Assembly: GCA_951640165.1 (NCBI GenBank)
Contig: OX621241.1
Span: forward strand, 13,273,001-13,337,000
DNA length: 64,000 nt
DNA from: Pseudoips prasinana
Taxonomy: Eukaryota > Arthropoda > Insecta > Lepidoptera > Nolidae
Direction of reading: 5' to 3'
Positions 21,213-34,305 of the stretch are shown one piece after another. A program made the position numbers and the translations under genes. How positions within the stretch are numbered: the first letter of the stretch is position 1; every line of letters starts with the position of its first letter. The notes below the pieces were generated by a model. It was given only the letters and a program-made list of their open reading frames with translations. It was not told where the DNA came from and ran no database searches.

Positions 21213-23880
21213 TACGTTATAAATCATTAACCACAATCTACATTTCATTCAATCAACTATAAAATACTTGAAACGGAAACCTTCAAGGGCGAGTCCGACT
21301 CACACTTGGCCGCCTTTTTTATATATTTTGTAAGTTGAATGTAGTCAGTTTCGTGAACAAATTAAATTATGGGAAAATACAAAGAATACAGAAATTTGCT
21401 TAAAGTTTAAATGAAAATTTAAATAAAATTCGTAAACCAGGGGACGAAAGTGATACGAAAATGCTTTATTTCGTTAATTTCTCCGCGCTTACAAGTACGG
21501 AAATTAATCGAAAAAAAAATAACACAGATTAAATTTTAATTATGAAGTTTTATGCATGAGATCATCGTTTAAAAACAAGTATTTTATAAACTAATACTTG
21601 TTTTGTTATAGTGGTTAAATAGTCTGAATCACGGACAGTCTGCCCAATTATTCAAATATAAACATCTGCAGTGCTCCGATTGAAGCTATTCTGACGCTGT
21701 GTTTACAAAATTAGGTGTGAACGTAGATTAAGGCGTGAACCAAAGTCAAGAACGTATGGTAGGTACTTACGTTTCTTTCAAAGGTACTCTCGAACTCAAA
21801 CAGTTTGAAAGAAAAGAAATGGTTATCTATATACTAAGTGCAAGTTGTTTATACTGGACAATATTTAGACTTCAAAAGTGTATCATTAGATATTTGTTAT
21901 AGGTTCATTAGAATAGAAAGCGCGATCAAAATAAGCAAAGGTATGATTTTTTCCAGGATTTAATCTAACTTCTTGTGAATTTTCATCATGATTTTAACAG
22001 AGTTACTTGAGTCTAGCCTACCGGTGTAGTGTTTGGCTGCTAAGCCGCAGGTTTGAATCCCGATTATTTGCTCTGTGTTAAGTGTAATTTATCTAAAATA
22101 TAATAATATCTATTAAGAAATATATAAGTATGTTTATATATAGTTGTCAGATTACCTTAGTACAGGTTCTGCCTAGTTTAGGATCGGAGGGCAGTCTGTT
22201 ACTTGTGCCAAGATATTTATTTACTTCTTCGTTTACAATATACTTAAAAAAAATATAATACGTTACTTCTTCTCCTAGTTCAAATTGTATGTTGTTAACG
22301 GCTAGGTTATGATACTGTTAATCAGCTTAGGTATCATTCCTTATACCCCTTAATAATACTTCTTATTCTTATTCTATAATAGTATCAATTATCAACTCAT
22401 TTTTTTTATGGTAGCACTAAAGGTATTTATTTGTTTATTTTTTAGTTCTACCCTATAATTATTATACTCAAATAAGCTGTCGTCCTTTCGCCTACTAAAC
22501 GTCCATAATTGTTACTTCAATATCACAACATCTGTAAATTACATTATGAGAGCCAAAAAACTAATGAGTATATTAAGTATCATGATAGCAAGACATACAG
22601 AGACACACAGACGTTATGTATTAATATGATGGCTCTGCTTTTTCACCAAATATACGGAATCCTAAAAAGTGGTCTGGCTACGTATTGTATCCGGTATAAA
22701 CACGTCAACAATGTATCTATTCTCTTCTTACACTAATCAGATAACTAAACAAGTTGAATTTATTACTTACAGCTTAGAATAATAGACATATAATAAATTA
22801 GGATGTAGTCCAAATGGTGACGTTTAAGACTGGGACGCTACGTCATTTGTGAGTAAACAATGTTGAGTAATGTAAGCGAGTAGTGACCCGGAGTGGGTAA
22901 TATTTCCCGGGATCGTAAACATGTCGCCGTGGTTTATAAAGCCGGGAGAATCCTTGAATGCGATGCATAATGATTCACATTTCAACGTGACGCATTTCGT
23001 TGGGTTTTAGTAGAGCTTTCATAATAATACTGTACGATAAAAGGAGAGCACGAAGATGCAAATGACTGAACGATATCTTCGCATTCAAAATTTATATATT
23101 ATTTCAATATTCTGTGCAGTCTTATGTCTCTGTTAGTCTTTGTGAATGAACTGTCATTTATGTTTGAAAGTGAAAAGTATAGGATCACATGTTCCATTAA
23201 GTTTTAATAATGTTATTCCTGATTAATAAAATTTGGTTTAAAAAAATTCAATAAAAAAATTTAAGATTTATATAAGTACATTATCTTATCAGCAGAGAGA
23301 CGTCAACTGCACGACAAGAGCTTCTCCCAAAAATCTTCTCAAGTGCCAGTCCTGCGCTATCCGCGTCTTTATTCGATTTATATTCATACATTTTATGAGA
23401 TTTCAATGGGTATTTGTGCTTTTCGCAATTCATCAATGAACTAATGCGGCCTTACTAACATCCAAAACTACAAGACTAATAACATAATGCTATTATCTGG
23501 CCTGAATGCTGTGAGGTGTAGGTAACTCTCTAGTCGAGCTACTATTACTAAAACGACTACTATTTACTAAAACAAAATAACACGAAGCTCTTCTTCATTT
23601 AAATGCTGTTAACGTTTAGCTGTGTATAATTCATAATAGTATGTAAAACACATTTATGTCATAGATATAACACTCACGGGTTGTTAAATCTTTCGTCTAC
23701 ACGTGAGTGATAAACTCAAGCGAGACTCGACAAACTGCGGGCATCGCTCACCAATAGATGGGTTAATGTCCAACTTAGTGGTATAAAATAAAGTTTAACT
23801 AGGCAAGGCATTCTGCTGCTTGCAATATTGAGCGCGACTATAGGTAAGCCGATATCTATACTTATACATTGATTTCAATG
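21213..23880. other. Gene-free stretch
   Basis: AT-rich. A diverged scrap of LINE family F lies near 23285-23375; no credible exon was found on either strand. Confidence 0.4.
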
Positions 23881-23890
23881 TATTTTCATC

Positions 23891-24142
23891 GACGGTCACC
23901 GTAGCCTAGTTGGTAGTGCTCCTGCATACGAAGCTGGTGGTCCTGGGTTCGAATCCCGGTAAGTGCAAATATTTGTGTGATGAGCACGAATATTTGTTTG
24001 TGTGTCATGGATGTTTTCTATGTATTTAAGTATTTATCTATCTATGTAAGTATGTATATCGTCGCCTGGTACCCATAGTACAAGCTTTGCTGAGTTTGGG
24101 GCTAGGATGATCTATGTGACATTGTCCAGATATTATTATTAT
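23891..24142 (+). mobile_element. SINE family A with tail used as LINE target
   Basis: Complete copy. Its (ATT)n tail (24131-24142) is the insertion point of the R4-like LINE. Confidence 0.85.
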
Positions 24143-24226
24143 CACATGTTTATTAGCACTATTATTTACAATACATATATTATAGAAGGGTATTTTAATA
24201 CAAATACAACTTGTAAAATATATGGG

Positions 24227-27200
24227 CTACATGGAGAGAAATTTCCGCACAATCCTGGCATTCGCCAGCAGAACCGCCTTCTGCATGTAACTCTCCAGCC
24301 AGATATCAAGTCCTAAACTTGCAAGGTTGATTTTCAGGGATTTAGGAATAACTCCATTTGTGGATATAACAATAGGTATGATAGCAGGTCTTTCGGTTCT
24401 CCAAATTTGCGCATATTCAAAACTCAGATCAAGGTATTTTGATTTTTTTTCTTTTTCTGCGTTAGATATATTTTCATCATACGGTATTGTTATATCCACA
24501 AAGGATATCTTTTTCGTTTGTTTGTCAATGACGACAATATCGGGTCGATTGGCACCTACCATTCGGTCAGTCAGCACGGGATGATCCCAGTATATTTTAA
24601 ACCTGTCATTTTCCAAGACCGCTTCAGGATTATATTTGAAGTATGGAACCCTTGGGCCCGGCAGAAGTTGGCGATCTAAAGCAAGTTGCTGATGGATGAT
24701 TTTAGCAACAGAATTGTGGCGATACAAGTATTCAGTGGCTGCAAGAGAAGAACATCCAGATGTTATGTGTCGCAGAGTTTCCCCTGCGACACCACAGGCT
24801 CTACATATGTCCACCGTATTGTCCTTCATGATGTATTTATGGTAGTTTCTCGTTGCAACCTCCTGATCTTGCATCGCCAACAGGAATCTCTCGGTTTCTC
24901 CGTACAAATCACCATGTTGTAGCCAGTGTACGGAGGCCTTAAAATCCGTGTTTTGATCTTTCAGAACATGATAGAATCGTCCATGCAGCTCTTTATTTCT
25001 CCAGGTTTCAATTCGGTTTCCTATACTTATAATTGGAAGATTGATCTCAGAATATGACAGGTTCAAAGGAGTAAATCATAAATCACATGCCACTATTTCA
25101 GGGTAGCCAGGTTTTGACTGATTCCTAAAAAACATTCTTAATTTATTTACTTCCACATTACACATATTATTTAAATTTAGAAGCCCCCTACCCCCTAGTT
25201 TTCTAGGTAAATATAGTCTCATCATAGACGCCCTGGGGTGATGCATACGAAACTTCGTCATAGTGGTACGCAATTTACGATCGATAGTCTCTAATTCCGT
25301 CTGGCTCCACTTTAAAACTCCGAATGAATAACCGATCAATGGAAAAGCCCATGAGTTAAGCGCTCTTATTTTATTGTTTCCACTTAAATAACTTTTCAGA
25401 ACTATTTTCACTCTTTTGAGATAATTATTTTTAAATGAATCTTTCAACTTCTTATGATCAAGGCCTAAACATTGTTCCATTCCTAAATATTTGTACGTCT
25501 CATGGGTGCTTAAGCCATTGATAGGTCCCACATCAGGAATTTCAAAATGAGGTGAGTTTTTGATTTTGCCTTTTGAAGCCATCATTACTGCGCATTTGTC
25601 CAACCCAAATTCCATTCTAATATCCTTACTAAATTTTGCTGTAATTTCGAGTAATGTTTCCATATCTTTTTTGTTTATTGCATATAATTTTAGGTCATCC
25701 ATATATAATAGATGATTCAATTTAAAACTTCTATTGCTCAGTTCATATCCTATGTTTGATTTTTGTAATAAGTAACTAAGTGGGTTCAACGCAAGGCAAA
25801 ACCAAAGTGGACTGAGACTATCCCCTTGAAATATACCCCGTTTGATGGTAAACGGTTCTAAAACGTAACCTCCAGCAGCTGAGTTCACTATAAGTTTGAC
25901 TTGCCAATTCATCATACAATTTTTCAAAAACATTACTAATATTGGGTTAACATTATAAATTTCTAAAATTTTAATAAGCCTAGTGTGGGGTATCATATCG
26001 TAGGCTTTCTTATAATCAATCCAAGCTGCAAAGAAATTACGTTTTTTGGATTTCACGTGCTGGCTAACGATACTGTCTATGGTCAGTAGTTCTTTGGTTC
26101 CTCTTGATCCAGAACAACATCCATTCTGTGCCGCCGACATTATATTATTTTCAGACAAATGCTTTTGGATTTTTTTTGTAATAAGTGAAGTGATGATTTT
26201 ATATAACGCCGGCAAACACGTTATTGGATGAAAATGTTTCGGCTCAGAGGCACCAGGAACTTTCGGTATCATGTACGTTATACCTTCTGCGAGAAATCTA
26301 GGAATGGAACCGCTTTGGATACAATTTTGAATTTGTTTAGTAAATAAATTATGTGAACTTTTAAACCACTTAAACCAAAAATTGTGGATTCCATCTACTC
26401 CTGGAGATTTCCAATTATTTAGTTTTGAAACCACCGTTTGGAAATCTTCCAATGTAATTTGAACTTCTTCCATCTGATTAATTTGCTCTATGCTGTTTTG
26501 CAAATCATTTACCCAATCTGCATCCAAACAATGACTAACCGAATAACCCCAGATATTCTTCCAAAACTGTTCCATCAAACATTTCTCTGGTAAGGTACCA
26601 ACCGAGCATTTTTCATTGCCTAATTCTGCGTAAAACCTATTTTGGTTGTTGTAAAATAATCTGTTTTGTTTTTTTCTTAAATAATTTTCTTTTTTGCGTC
26701 GTAGTCTTTTGGACAGAAGACCTAACCGTTGTTTATACTCATCAATCTTGACATTGAGTTCTTGTCTAAAGGAAATGTCATTTAAATTTAGACTACGGTT
26801 CGGAAAGATTTTATTTACAACACTGATAATGCGCATCCTGTTATTTCCAGAAGAGAATGAAATTAGTTTCCCTAAATTAACCCTTATTGTGTTTATTTTA
26901 TTTTGTAATCTTTGCTGCCATTGAGGTAATCTAGGTGAGGAACTGGCTTCAGTATTGTGCGGCCGCAGTACCCCAGTGATTTCACAGCAAGTCAGTGCCG
27001 AACAATAAATATATGAATGTGTTTCCTCAAGAGACTAACTGGTTTTTAAGCACTCACCAAGTAAATGGTTGACAGCAGCGAATATTTTCCAGCATTTTGG
27101 GTTATTTGGATATTTTACTAATTTTGGTCTGTCTTGAAATTTTGTATTTTTGTATTGTGAAACTATTTGAATAAATTTTGTTCTAACATTTGCCGATATT

Positions 27201-27797
27201 TCATCATTGACTTCCAAATTTACTGGAGGGGATGAGTCATCATTCATTGTTAAGTCATCATTTTGGGAGCCTAGTAAATTTTCCGAATTGTTTAAAACAT
27301 TATTTGAATTTTGAGGATGATTTGAATCAATGAATGAATTCAAGACCTCCAGTCTAAGGTACTCAACCCGATCTTCACTTAGTAAATTATTTGTGCGTAT
27401 AACCCTGACTTGATCAACCAAGCGCTGTTCACTTACTGTGATATCTGGCTCGAGTATTAACCACTCAGACCCGATCTTCACTTAGTAAATTATTTGTGCG
27501 TATAACCCTGACTTGATCAACCAAGCGCTGTTCACTTACTGTGATATCTGGCTCGAGTATTAACCACTCAGACAGGAGACGCCGTCGATAGCCAGATCGC
27601 GGCGCAGTATCCCCTCCAGTAGCCCGGTAATAAGCTCGCATGACGTTTTCATTGTTTGATGCTGTCCATCTACGTCTGCTTCGCCTCACCACCTATGCGA
27701 CAGCGGGAGTTGCTTCTTCGGCACTGCCGGCCGCCAACTCCAAGCTTGCCGCCATCATTGGCGGTACCCGTGCTCGAGCCCTTGTTACTGAGGTCAT
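24227..27797 (-). pseudogene. R4/Dong-like LINE ORF: RT, zinc finger and restriction-like endonuclease, broken
   Basis: The frame starts at an ATG at 27797 and is interrupted by TAG (27693-27695), a frameshifting 103-bp tandem duplication (27366-27571), TAG (27035-27037) and TGA (25076-25078). Otherwise it stays open to 24227. Upstream of the RT is a Q-R-L-V-D-Q-V-R-V-I-type N-terminal region. The RT shows S-P-G-V-D-G, F-H-P-I-T-C-L-P-A-L-Y-K-I, I-D-Y-K-K-A-Y-D, F-Q-G-D-S-L-S-P and Y-M-D-D at 25694-25705. Downstream is a C-x2-C-x8-H-x4-C finger (C-R-A-C ... H-I-T-S-G-C), then a PD-(D/E)xK-like nuclease (R-P-D-I-V ... S-F-V-D-I-T-I-P). There is no AP endonuclease. This order fits site-preferring, restriction-like-endonuclease LINEs of the R4 group. 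The copy is dead. Confidence 0.85.
27366..27571 (-). repeat. 103-bp perfect tandem duplication inside the R4-like ORF
   Basis: 27366-27468 and 27469-27571 read identically. 103 is not a multiple of three, so the duplication shifts the frame: peptide ...S-E-W-L-I-L-E-P-D-I... is encoded twice in two different frames. Confidence 0.95.
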
Positions 27798-28099
27798 AAT
27801 ATGTTGACGAGCTTCCTTGAGCTATAAATATGCTATATTATTATTACATTTGACTTTTAAGGTGAGTATTCCTCCGCAGAGTGTCCGTTTTTTATGGATC
27901 ACAAATATAGACACTACCACTATTTCAAATTTGAAGAAGGACGGTTCAGCCGTTCAGGAGAAGTACGATCAGGAACGAACTAGATGAGTCGCCTAAGAAA
28001 CAGCTTCGTTTACACTCAGCTCCATAACATCTGCCTTACCGCTCTTTTACTGTTCTATTAGATACCAATTGTTAAGGTGAAAAAATCGGAATATCTTAC

Positions 28100-28282
28100 C
28101 CTGCGTTTATCCCTAGAAGCAGTGTACAGAATCCACGCCACGTAAACGAACATGATGAGTGCGGGCACAACGAGGCTGGCTACCACCGGGATCTGCCGCA
28201 CCCACGCATGGTAGAGCGCCAGTATAAACAGCAAGATGCCCACGAGGATGGCGATGTAACGACCTGTGCGCCGGCGCTCCTC
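28100..28282 (-). CDS. 183-bp exon with two membrane segments (split host gene)
   Basis: On the minus strand an acceptor (GGTTGTATCTGTTCCAG) precedes 61 codons and the donor GTAAGATATT follows, both phase 0. Codon use is GC-rich, unlike the AT-rich surroundings, as expected for a conserved coding exon. The peptide begins with charged residues (E-E-R-R-R-T-G-R-Y). A hydrophobic segment at about exon residues 10-28 (ILVGILLFILALYHAWV) follows, then a short R-Q-I-P turn, a second hydrophobic segment at about 31-55, and a basic end (S-R-D-K-R-R). That is a two-pass hairpin with both flanks positively charged and probably cytoplasmic. With the earlier exons about 104-123 residues are visible; the rest must lie to the left or beyond the window. 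I do not recognise the family. Confidence 0.75.
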
Positions 28283-28644
28283 CTGGAACAGATACAACCA
28301 ACCTTTAGTTAACTACTTCTGATATTAACATATCTGGCCTAGAGGTAGATAATTACTAATATTAATCTTAGAATAAAATCTAGTCCATTTTGGTGGGATA
28401 ATCAAAGTTCATCATCATATCAGCCGAAAGATGAACACTGCTGGACAAAGGCCTAAACTAATCTAAGATAGAGCAATCAAATTCAATTAAATAATTGTAG
28501 GTATTGGCTTTTACACGCAAATAATTACAATTTGGATGTAAACCCATGGCTGCACTTACGGCGCAGTAGTTTAGGTAGTCACATTGGTACTACCTCGATG
28601 CCGTCGAGTTTCGGGTTCGTTCCCCACACAGGAAAACTATTAAA

Positions 28645-28763
28645 GCATAAGACAACTTTCGTTACATCGGTCATCCATTTAACCAAAGTTGTCTTATGCC
28701 TGTGACCGTGAATTGCACGTTTATAATAAGCGGTGTTATTACAAACGTGCAATTCACGGTCAC
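28645..28763. repeat. Two adjacent perfect hairpins
   Basis: Arms 28645-28659/28685-28699 (15 bp) and 28702-28722/28743-28763 (21 bp, GTGACCGTGAATTGCACGTTT-type). Only two bases separate the pairs. They lie at the 3' side of a degenerate tRNA-SINE-like stretch (28550-28640). Confidence 0.9.
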
Positions 28764-30794
28764 CGTTTAGGCATTAATTTCACTTATGCGGGCATTATTT
28801 AAGAAAAATAAAAACCTACTTAGCTTTGGACATAGATGTGACTAAATACAGCGCTTTGTTGAAGTAACGTAGGTTAACGGAGTTTACAGAGTTAATGCAG
28901 TGTCGATATGCTTGTGGTTTTCTTATTGTTCAAAAAATACTTGTGTGTACTTATGTACACGCGTTAGAAGTTATACTTCTTAATATACAACTTGAACATA
29001 GTTATCAATTTTCATACCACCTAGAACTAACGTCATGCTGTTATGCGCGCGCATCGTAAAAATTCACTCTCATACATTTCCATACCACCTAAAACTAACT
29101 TCATGCTGTTAAATTTTTTGGTCTCGGTGTGCGCGCGCATCGTAAAAATTCACTCTCATCATTTTTCTCCATCGCGCCAAAAGAAGTATAACTTCAAAAA
29201 GCAAGTTCTTCACCTGATGGTTAGTGATCACCGCCGCTCAGGGACACTTGCAATACTAGATACCGCAAATGCATTGCCGGCAATTAAGGAAGAAGTAGGC
29301 TAGCTTCTGGAGTGTCACCATGTCAGAATGTATCGGAAATACCACCTGTGCACAGAAATCAAAAATGGAAACCTACCACGTTTCCATGGGTGGCGGTGAT
29401 TACTTAGCATCATGCGACCCGCTTGCTCGTTTGCCTTGGTATTACATTGGACATGACACGGTTATAGACGGCCATTCATGTGATTTAGAATACAGTAGAA
29501 GCCTTGTAGGGTCTAATAACAGGGCAGCATTTCGTAAAAGGGACGTATTCGCATCGTGCTATCTGCCAACGCGTTACATGCGATGAGAGTATTTATTTAC
29601 TCTCAGTAGCGTGTCACTTTCGAACTTGGCGTCTTTCAACAAGTCGCATTAGTGTTTTACCTTGACCCATATTTATACGTTGAAATGGGTACTTCTGTAT
29701 AAATCACTTATCAATCTCACTTCACAATTTGCAGTTATTGTTTGGCAATCATTTAAGTTTTAAAAAATATCAAGTAAGTCAAAAAGCATCTATTAATTCT
29801 GAGGCTTTTAGGTCATTTTGAAATTTCTGAATCTCTTAGAACGTAAATTGCTAAGGTCTACCTAACAGTCAGCCCTGGCTTTCACGTATAGACTTAATAA
29901 AGACGGTATTGATGCACTAATAAAACTTAGAAAAAGCCTTAACACTGTAGGTAAACAGTAAATAATGTTTGAGGGAGGATATCAGCCGGACGGACTAGTA
30001 TCTAGAACATACCGCGTGGAAGTTTGTCTAGACTTTTATTAAGCGCTTATTTTTCCTACCACGCTGCGAGGATGTTTTCAATTAGATAAAATGGGCTGTT
30101 GAAGAATTTAGAGAGAGAAAACATAATAAGATTTAAGTTTTTATATCAGATGTATAATACCCTAACTAAACACTCTGATCTTGGTATCGTAGTTTAAAAA
30201 ACTGTCTCTTTAAGTTCAAAGTAGAGACAAATTCGTAAATATGTTTGTTTATTCCGCTTTTCAATTATTTATTCAAGATAAGGTATACTGGTATACTACT
30301 AAATATCGCCAATTGTAAATAGTTTTATTTTTATTTTAAAAAGAGTTTGTAATAAAAATGTAAACTTGAGAAGCGGATTAACTAATCAAGCAAATCGAAA
30401 TACTTTTTTATACATCTAAAAACAGATTGCAAGAATGAAACTTAATGATGGGATTATCTAAGAATCTAATATATAATAAAATAATCATATATAGATAAGT
30501 TATTTTGTCTTTGTAATTATTTGTCGTGTATCTAATTTATTTTTAAGGTTTGTATGACCTATACAGAAATTATGGCGTCAATTAATGGGGCCAACTAGAA
30601 CACTAGCGCTACAGTTGCTGTAGCTAATGCTGAAGTTGGCACCCATATAAAGTACTCAACAAATTGTTTTGTTTTAATCACCTACTAATTGGTACTAATT
30701 GTTGTAGTATTTCTTTCTTCTTTCTACTGAAACATAATATTTAAAACAATGTACAATGGACTTACCAATGTACAATTGAAGCCCTCGCGCTTTA
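28764..30794. other. Gene-free intronic stretch
   Basis: Contains a duplicated 'ttttcataccacctagaactaac' / 'tgcgcgcgcatcgtaaaaattcact' segment (29010-29155) and a LINE-like 3' stretch 'cacctgatggttagtgatca' (29205-29290). The open frame at 29320-29586 has no family signature and is probably chance. Confidence 0.4.
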
Positions 30795-31155
30795 TAGGAG
30801 GAATTTATGCATCATACTTAGGGTGTTAACGGGTCATTGCCGTCTCAGGAAACACCTAACTACGGTGGGCATCGGAGACTGGTTTTGCATTAACGCAGAC
30901 GAAACACCTCTACACCTGCTCTGCCACTGTGCACCACTGATGCATAAACATAACGCCATCCTGGGCCAAGACTTCTTGCACCAGGACGATGTTATCGACA
31001 CTCCTGCCAAAAAGATTCTGCAATTTATCTATGTTGCAGGGTTAGACAGAGAAGTGTAGTTGGAGCGGCATGCACAATAGTTCATCACTGGACTTAGTGT
31101 TACCAGGACCTCCGGGGACTGGAAATAGCCACAACCAGAAGAATAAGAATAAGAA
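30795..31155 (+). pseudogene. 3' end of a LINE ORF2 (RT-associated C-terminal zinc-finger region)
   Basis: The open stretch ends at 31059. It has V-L-T-G-H-C-R-L-R-K-H-L, a degenerate finger (W-F-C-I-N-A-D-E-T ... H-L-L-C-H-C) and I-L-G-Q-D-F. That is the C-terminus of insect R1/LOA/I-group ORF2 after the RNase H region. One finger Cys seems lost. The 3' tail is (AAGAAT)n at about 31138-31154. Confidence 0.6.
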
Positions 31156-31947
31156 TGGACTTACCGCATAATAGCGATATGTTGCAAAGTAAGATTATTT
31201 AATAAATACTGACTATACTTAAAGCAACATTAGAGCAATATGCGACACGATCCGTCAGGACCACGTTCAGCTACTAGACAAAATAAAGTGAAATTTCATA
31301 TAGCTACAACATTGGTGCTCGAGCTCTGTCTAACTACAACACCAAACTTATCAAGCGATATGATATTCTCCTGCTTCGAGCCCGGAGAAGTTTTGATTAA
31401 TTTGCGATGTACCCGGCGCCTTGAATGATAACCATGACTCACACATAATGTAGGACGGACTTTATTTTTGGGCGGCCCTTTGAAATTATGTGAACGTTTT
31501 AACTGCCTCAAAATAGACGGTATGTCGCTAATTATGCATTAGCGCTTTTGATGAAAAGAACATGACTATTCATTTTCTTGATGAGAATCGTTAATTAGAT
31601 GGTGGATAGATAAGCGTGTATATGAAGAATATTGCACGAGTATTAGGTAGTTTTATTCGTATGAGAGCCTTAATTTAAGTGATCTTAGTTCTACATAGTT
31701 ATGCTGTTTGAAATTTCTGTGTAGAGCAACCGTATGACGTCTTATTAAGATAACGCAAAAATTTAATGAAATTAAAATGGCAATGCATTCAGCCTTCTCC
31801 TCACTTCACCTCCCGACGATGCGGAGGAATTTTTCGACGCCCAGTAGCCAAACTATAATCGTATTTAATTGAGTTGATTTTTTTTTATAGTTACAATTTT
31901 TTATAGAAAATATTGACTAGATTAAAATCTCATTAATTTTATCGACT

Positions 31948-32195
31948 GCCTCGTTGGTGTAGTGGTAGCGTGTTCGACTCCAGACAATGAGGTCTTGGAT
32001 ACAAATCCTGGGTCGAGCCATAAAACAATATGAGTTGTTTCTGTTAAGAAAAAAGAAATTATCAGCCCGATGTCTGGGATTTGGTGGTAAACACCCCCGT
32101 GCCTCGGAAAACACGTAAAGCCGTCAGACCTGACCTCTTTCCGGCCGTGTCACTAGTCGTCCCATCACATCATGAGAGCTAGCCACTAGGCTATA
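31948..32195 (+). mobile_element. SINE family C
   Basis: 'ttggtgtagtggtagcgtgt' (A box) and 'ggatacaaatcctgggtcg' (B box), then the same body as the 16243 copy. Confidence 0.7.
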
Positions 32196-33080
32196 TTGAC
32201 AAGCCTATTTTGAGACATGACATTAATGGACTATAATTATTCAGAATCTTTGCAACACTATTAATATTTGTTCCAAGAAAAAAGGATTGCAGTAAATCAT
32301 TGCTTACTGACTAAAACTTAGTTAAAACTACTCGTACTATAGGTAGGTTTCATATAAAAATAACTGAGTACATTTACCTAGCTTTTGTATGTATTAAATA
32401 TAAAGTAAGATTAACGACATTCAATCTCTCTGTTTAGACCACAATCACGTATACGTACGTACGTATACATGTATCCAGCCTTATGAAACCGAACACAGAC
32501 AATAACAGTATTAGAGTATGATAAGATTAAGGGCGTCCCCGAGTATGGCACGTGTAAACCGTATCAGATATATTTCAGCTGTTGGTTCAATCAGTCGCAG
32601 TGTTGCCACTTTAGCCATATTTGTGGACAGTCTTATTACGTTTTTGACCAGAAGATATAATTCGATATATTTTGACGGGCCGAATGACGTTTCATGGCGC
32701 AGATCGTGGGTTGAATTCCCACACAGGACATATTTTTGTGTATTTTGTTTAGTATTTTACTATTAGGTATATACGAATATGAAAGTTACGGACTTAAACA
32801 AACCGAATTCCTGCTCTTGCTAAATTATCTATGACGAGTTAACAAAGCTTTAACTATCATTTATTACTTAATAATGCGCTGTCAAATATACCGAAATTAA
32901 ACATTAAAATCACCTCATTTAGAAATAATATGGATAACATTTACTAGGCCAATTGATATTGTGATTAATAAATTGACAGTATTTAAAATAAACTTTTTTT
33001 TTGAGAAAAGCTTTGCGGGTTTATAGATTACATAAAAACGATTAAAAAGATATATTGCACCAGTCAACTGGCGTAGAAAA

Positions 33081-33261
33081 TCCTACTAATATTATAAATA
33101 CGAAAGATTGTGAGTTTGGATGGATGTTTGTTACTCTTTCACGCAAAAACTACTGAACGGATTTTTATGAAACTTTGTAGTAATATAGCTTATATATCCG
33201 AAAAACACGTAGGCTATGATTTATAAAGTTTAACGCGGGTGGAATCGCGGGGCACAGCTAG
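33081..33261 (+). mobile_element. Short Lep1-type Helitron, complete
   Basis: Starts TCCTACTAATATTATAAAT after an A, ends with the GCGGG..CGCGGGG hairpin region and CAGCTAG followed by T. Length 181 bp, non-coding. Confidence 0.8.
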
Positions 33262-34220
33262 TATAACATATTTTAATTTATTTCATAACTTTGTGCAATC
33301 TATCATTATCAACACGTAATATATGTATATTCGGTGGTTGGCTCTTTGATTTAATTTTAATCGGAATATTTTGCGGCCTTTATTAAATATAGATCTATCA
33401 ACTCGATTGCCTTCTTGCAACAATACAAAAATAAAATGACAAACTCTGCGGACTATTTTTAATCAGAACACAAGTCATAACGCAACCTCAACGTAGCTCC
33501 AGTTGTTTATCCCCGCAAATACGACTCTTAATTAAAAAGTTGTGACATTTAAGCGTAAAGAAAAGCGGCTTAACTTGACGTTATTGAAAATATAAATCCT
33601 ACGCTCAAAATATTAACATAAAAAGTATTTGTTAGTTGCAAAAGAAAGGGTTTTCCAATAATTTTCAATACCTGAGGGTAAGCATTTTAAAGTCTCTAAA
33701 ATAAAATCGGGTTCGGATAAATTATAGTAAGATGAAAAAGTCAAAACAAATCGTGAAGTGCCGTGCGAAGAACATTAAATAGAAGCGAACCTTAATACCC
33801 TTGACGTTGATAAAAATTTATTCAAACCTTAAACAAATGATAATGTAATCATGAGATGACAATGAAAAACGACAATGTCATACATTGTCATTTATGTTCA
33901 ACTGAGGAGAAGCATAGGTTTGCCTAAAATTCAACTTTTGAAATTGTGTTTGTCTAAATTATATCATTTATATATGTATTAAATATAATTTGCCTATAAG
34001 AAATAAGGTATTTAAGAAGAAATAAAAACAAATATATTCTTTGTTTGCACAGTTTATTTATTTAATTGGCCATCTATAGATATTTAACTTGAATCATGAG
34101 ATTATGTCAGTCATGAGATGACAACGCCCTACATCGTCATTCACGTTCAAGGGGAGATGAATACGTTCGCCTAAAATTCTACTCTTTCCAATTTAACATT
34201 TGAAATGTGTAAATTATGTC

Positions 34221-34223
<3 letters not shown>

Positions 34224-34299
<76 letters not shown>
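34224..34299. repeat. (TA)n microsatellite
   Basis: About 38 uninterrupted TA units. Confidence 0.98.

Positions 34300-34305
<6 letters not shown>

Larger units (their letters stand above)
24143..27835 (-). mobile_element. R4/Dong-like LINE inserted in a (TAA)n tract
   Basis: In minus orientation the element starts near 27835 and ends at 24143. Both borders are (ATT)n on the plus strand (24131-24142 and about 27836-27847), i.e. TAA repeats on its own strand, so it lies inside a TAA microsatellite. The left tract is the tail of a SINE (23891-24140). The published Dong element of Bombyx has the same TAA-repeat target, which supports the clade call made from the protein. The 3' UTR is short (about 85 bp) with an AATAAA-like end. 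Confidence 0.8.

Noticed and set aside
22775..22860. Minus-strand donor GTAAGTAA near 22759-22766
   Set aside because: The sequence upstream of it is AT-rich and non-coding, with no matching acceptor.
24686..24922. Plus-strand open frame of 78 codons
   Set aside because: Antisense to the zinc-finger and nuclease region of the R4-like LINE.
29320..29586. 88-codon plus-strand open frame
   Set aside because: No domain, mixed codon use, and it lies downstream of a LINE-like 3' stretch; most likely chance within a repeat.
32449..32468. 20-bp perfect palindrome built from ACGT repeats
   Set aside because: Simple-sequence palindrome with no loop and no context suggesting a site.
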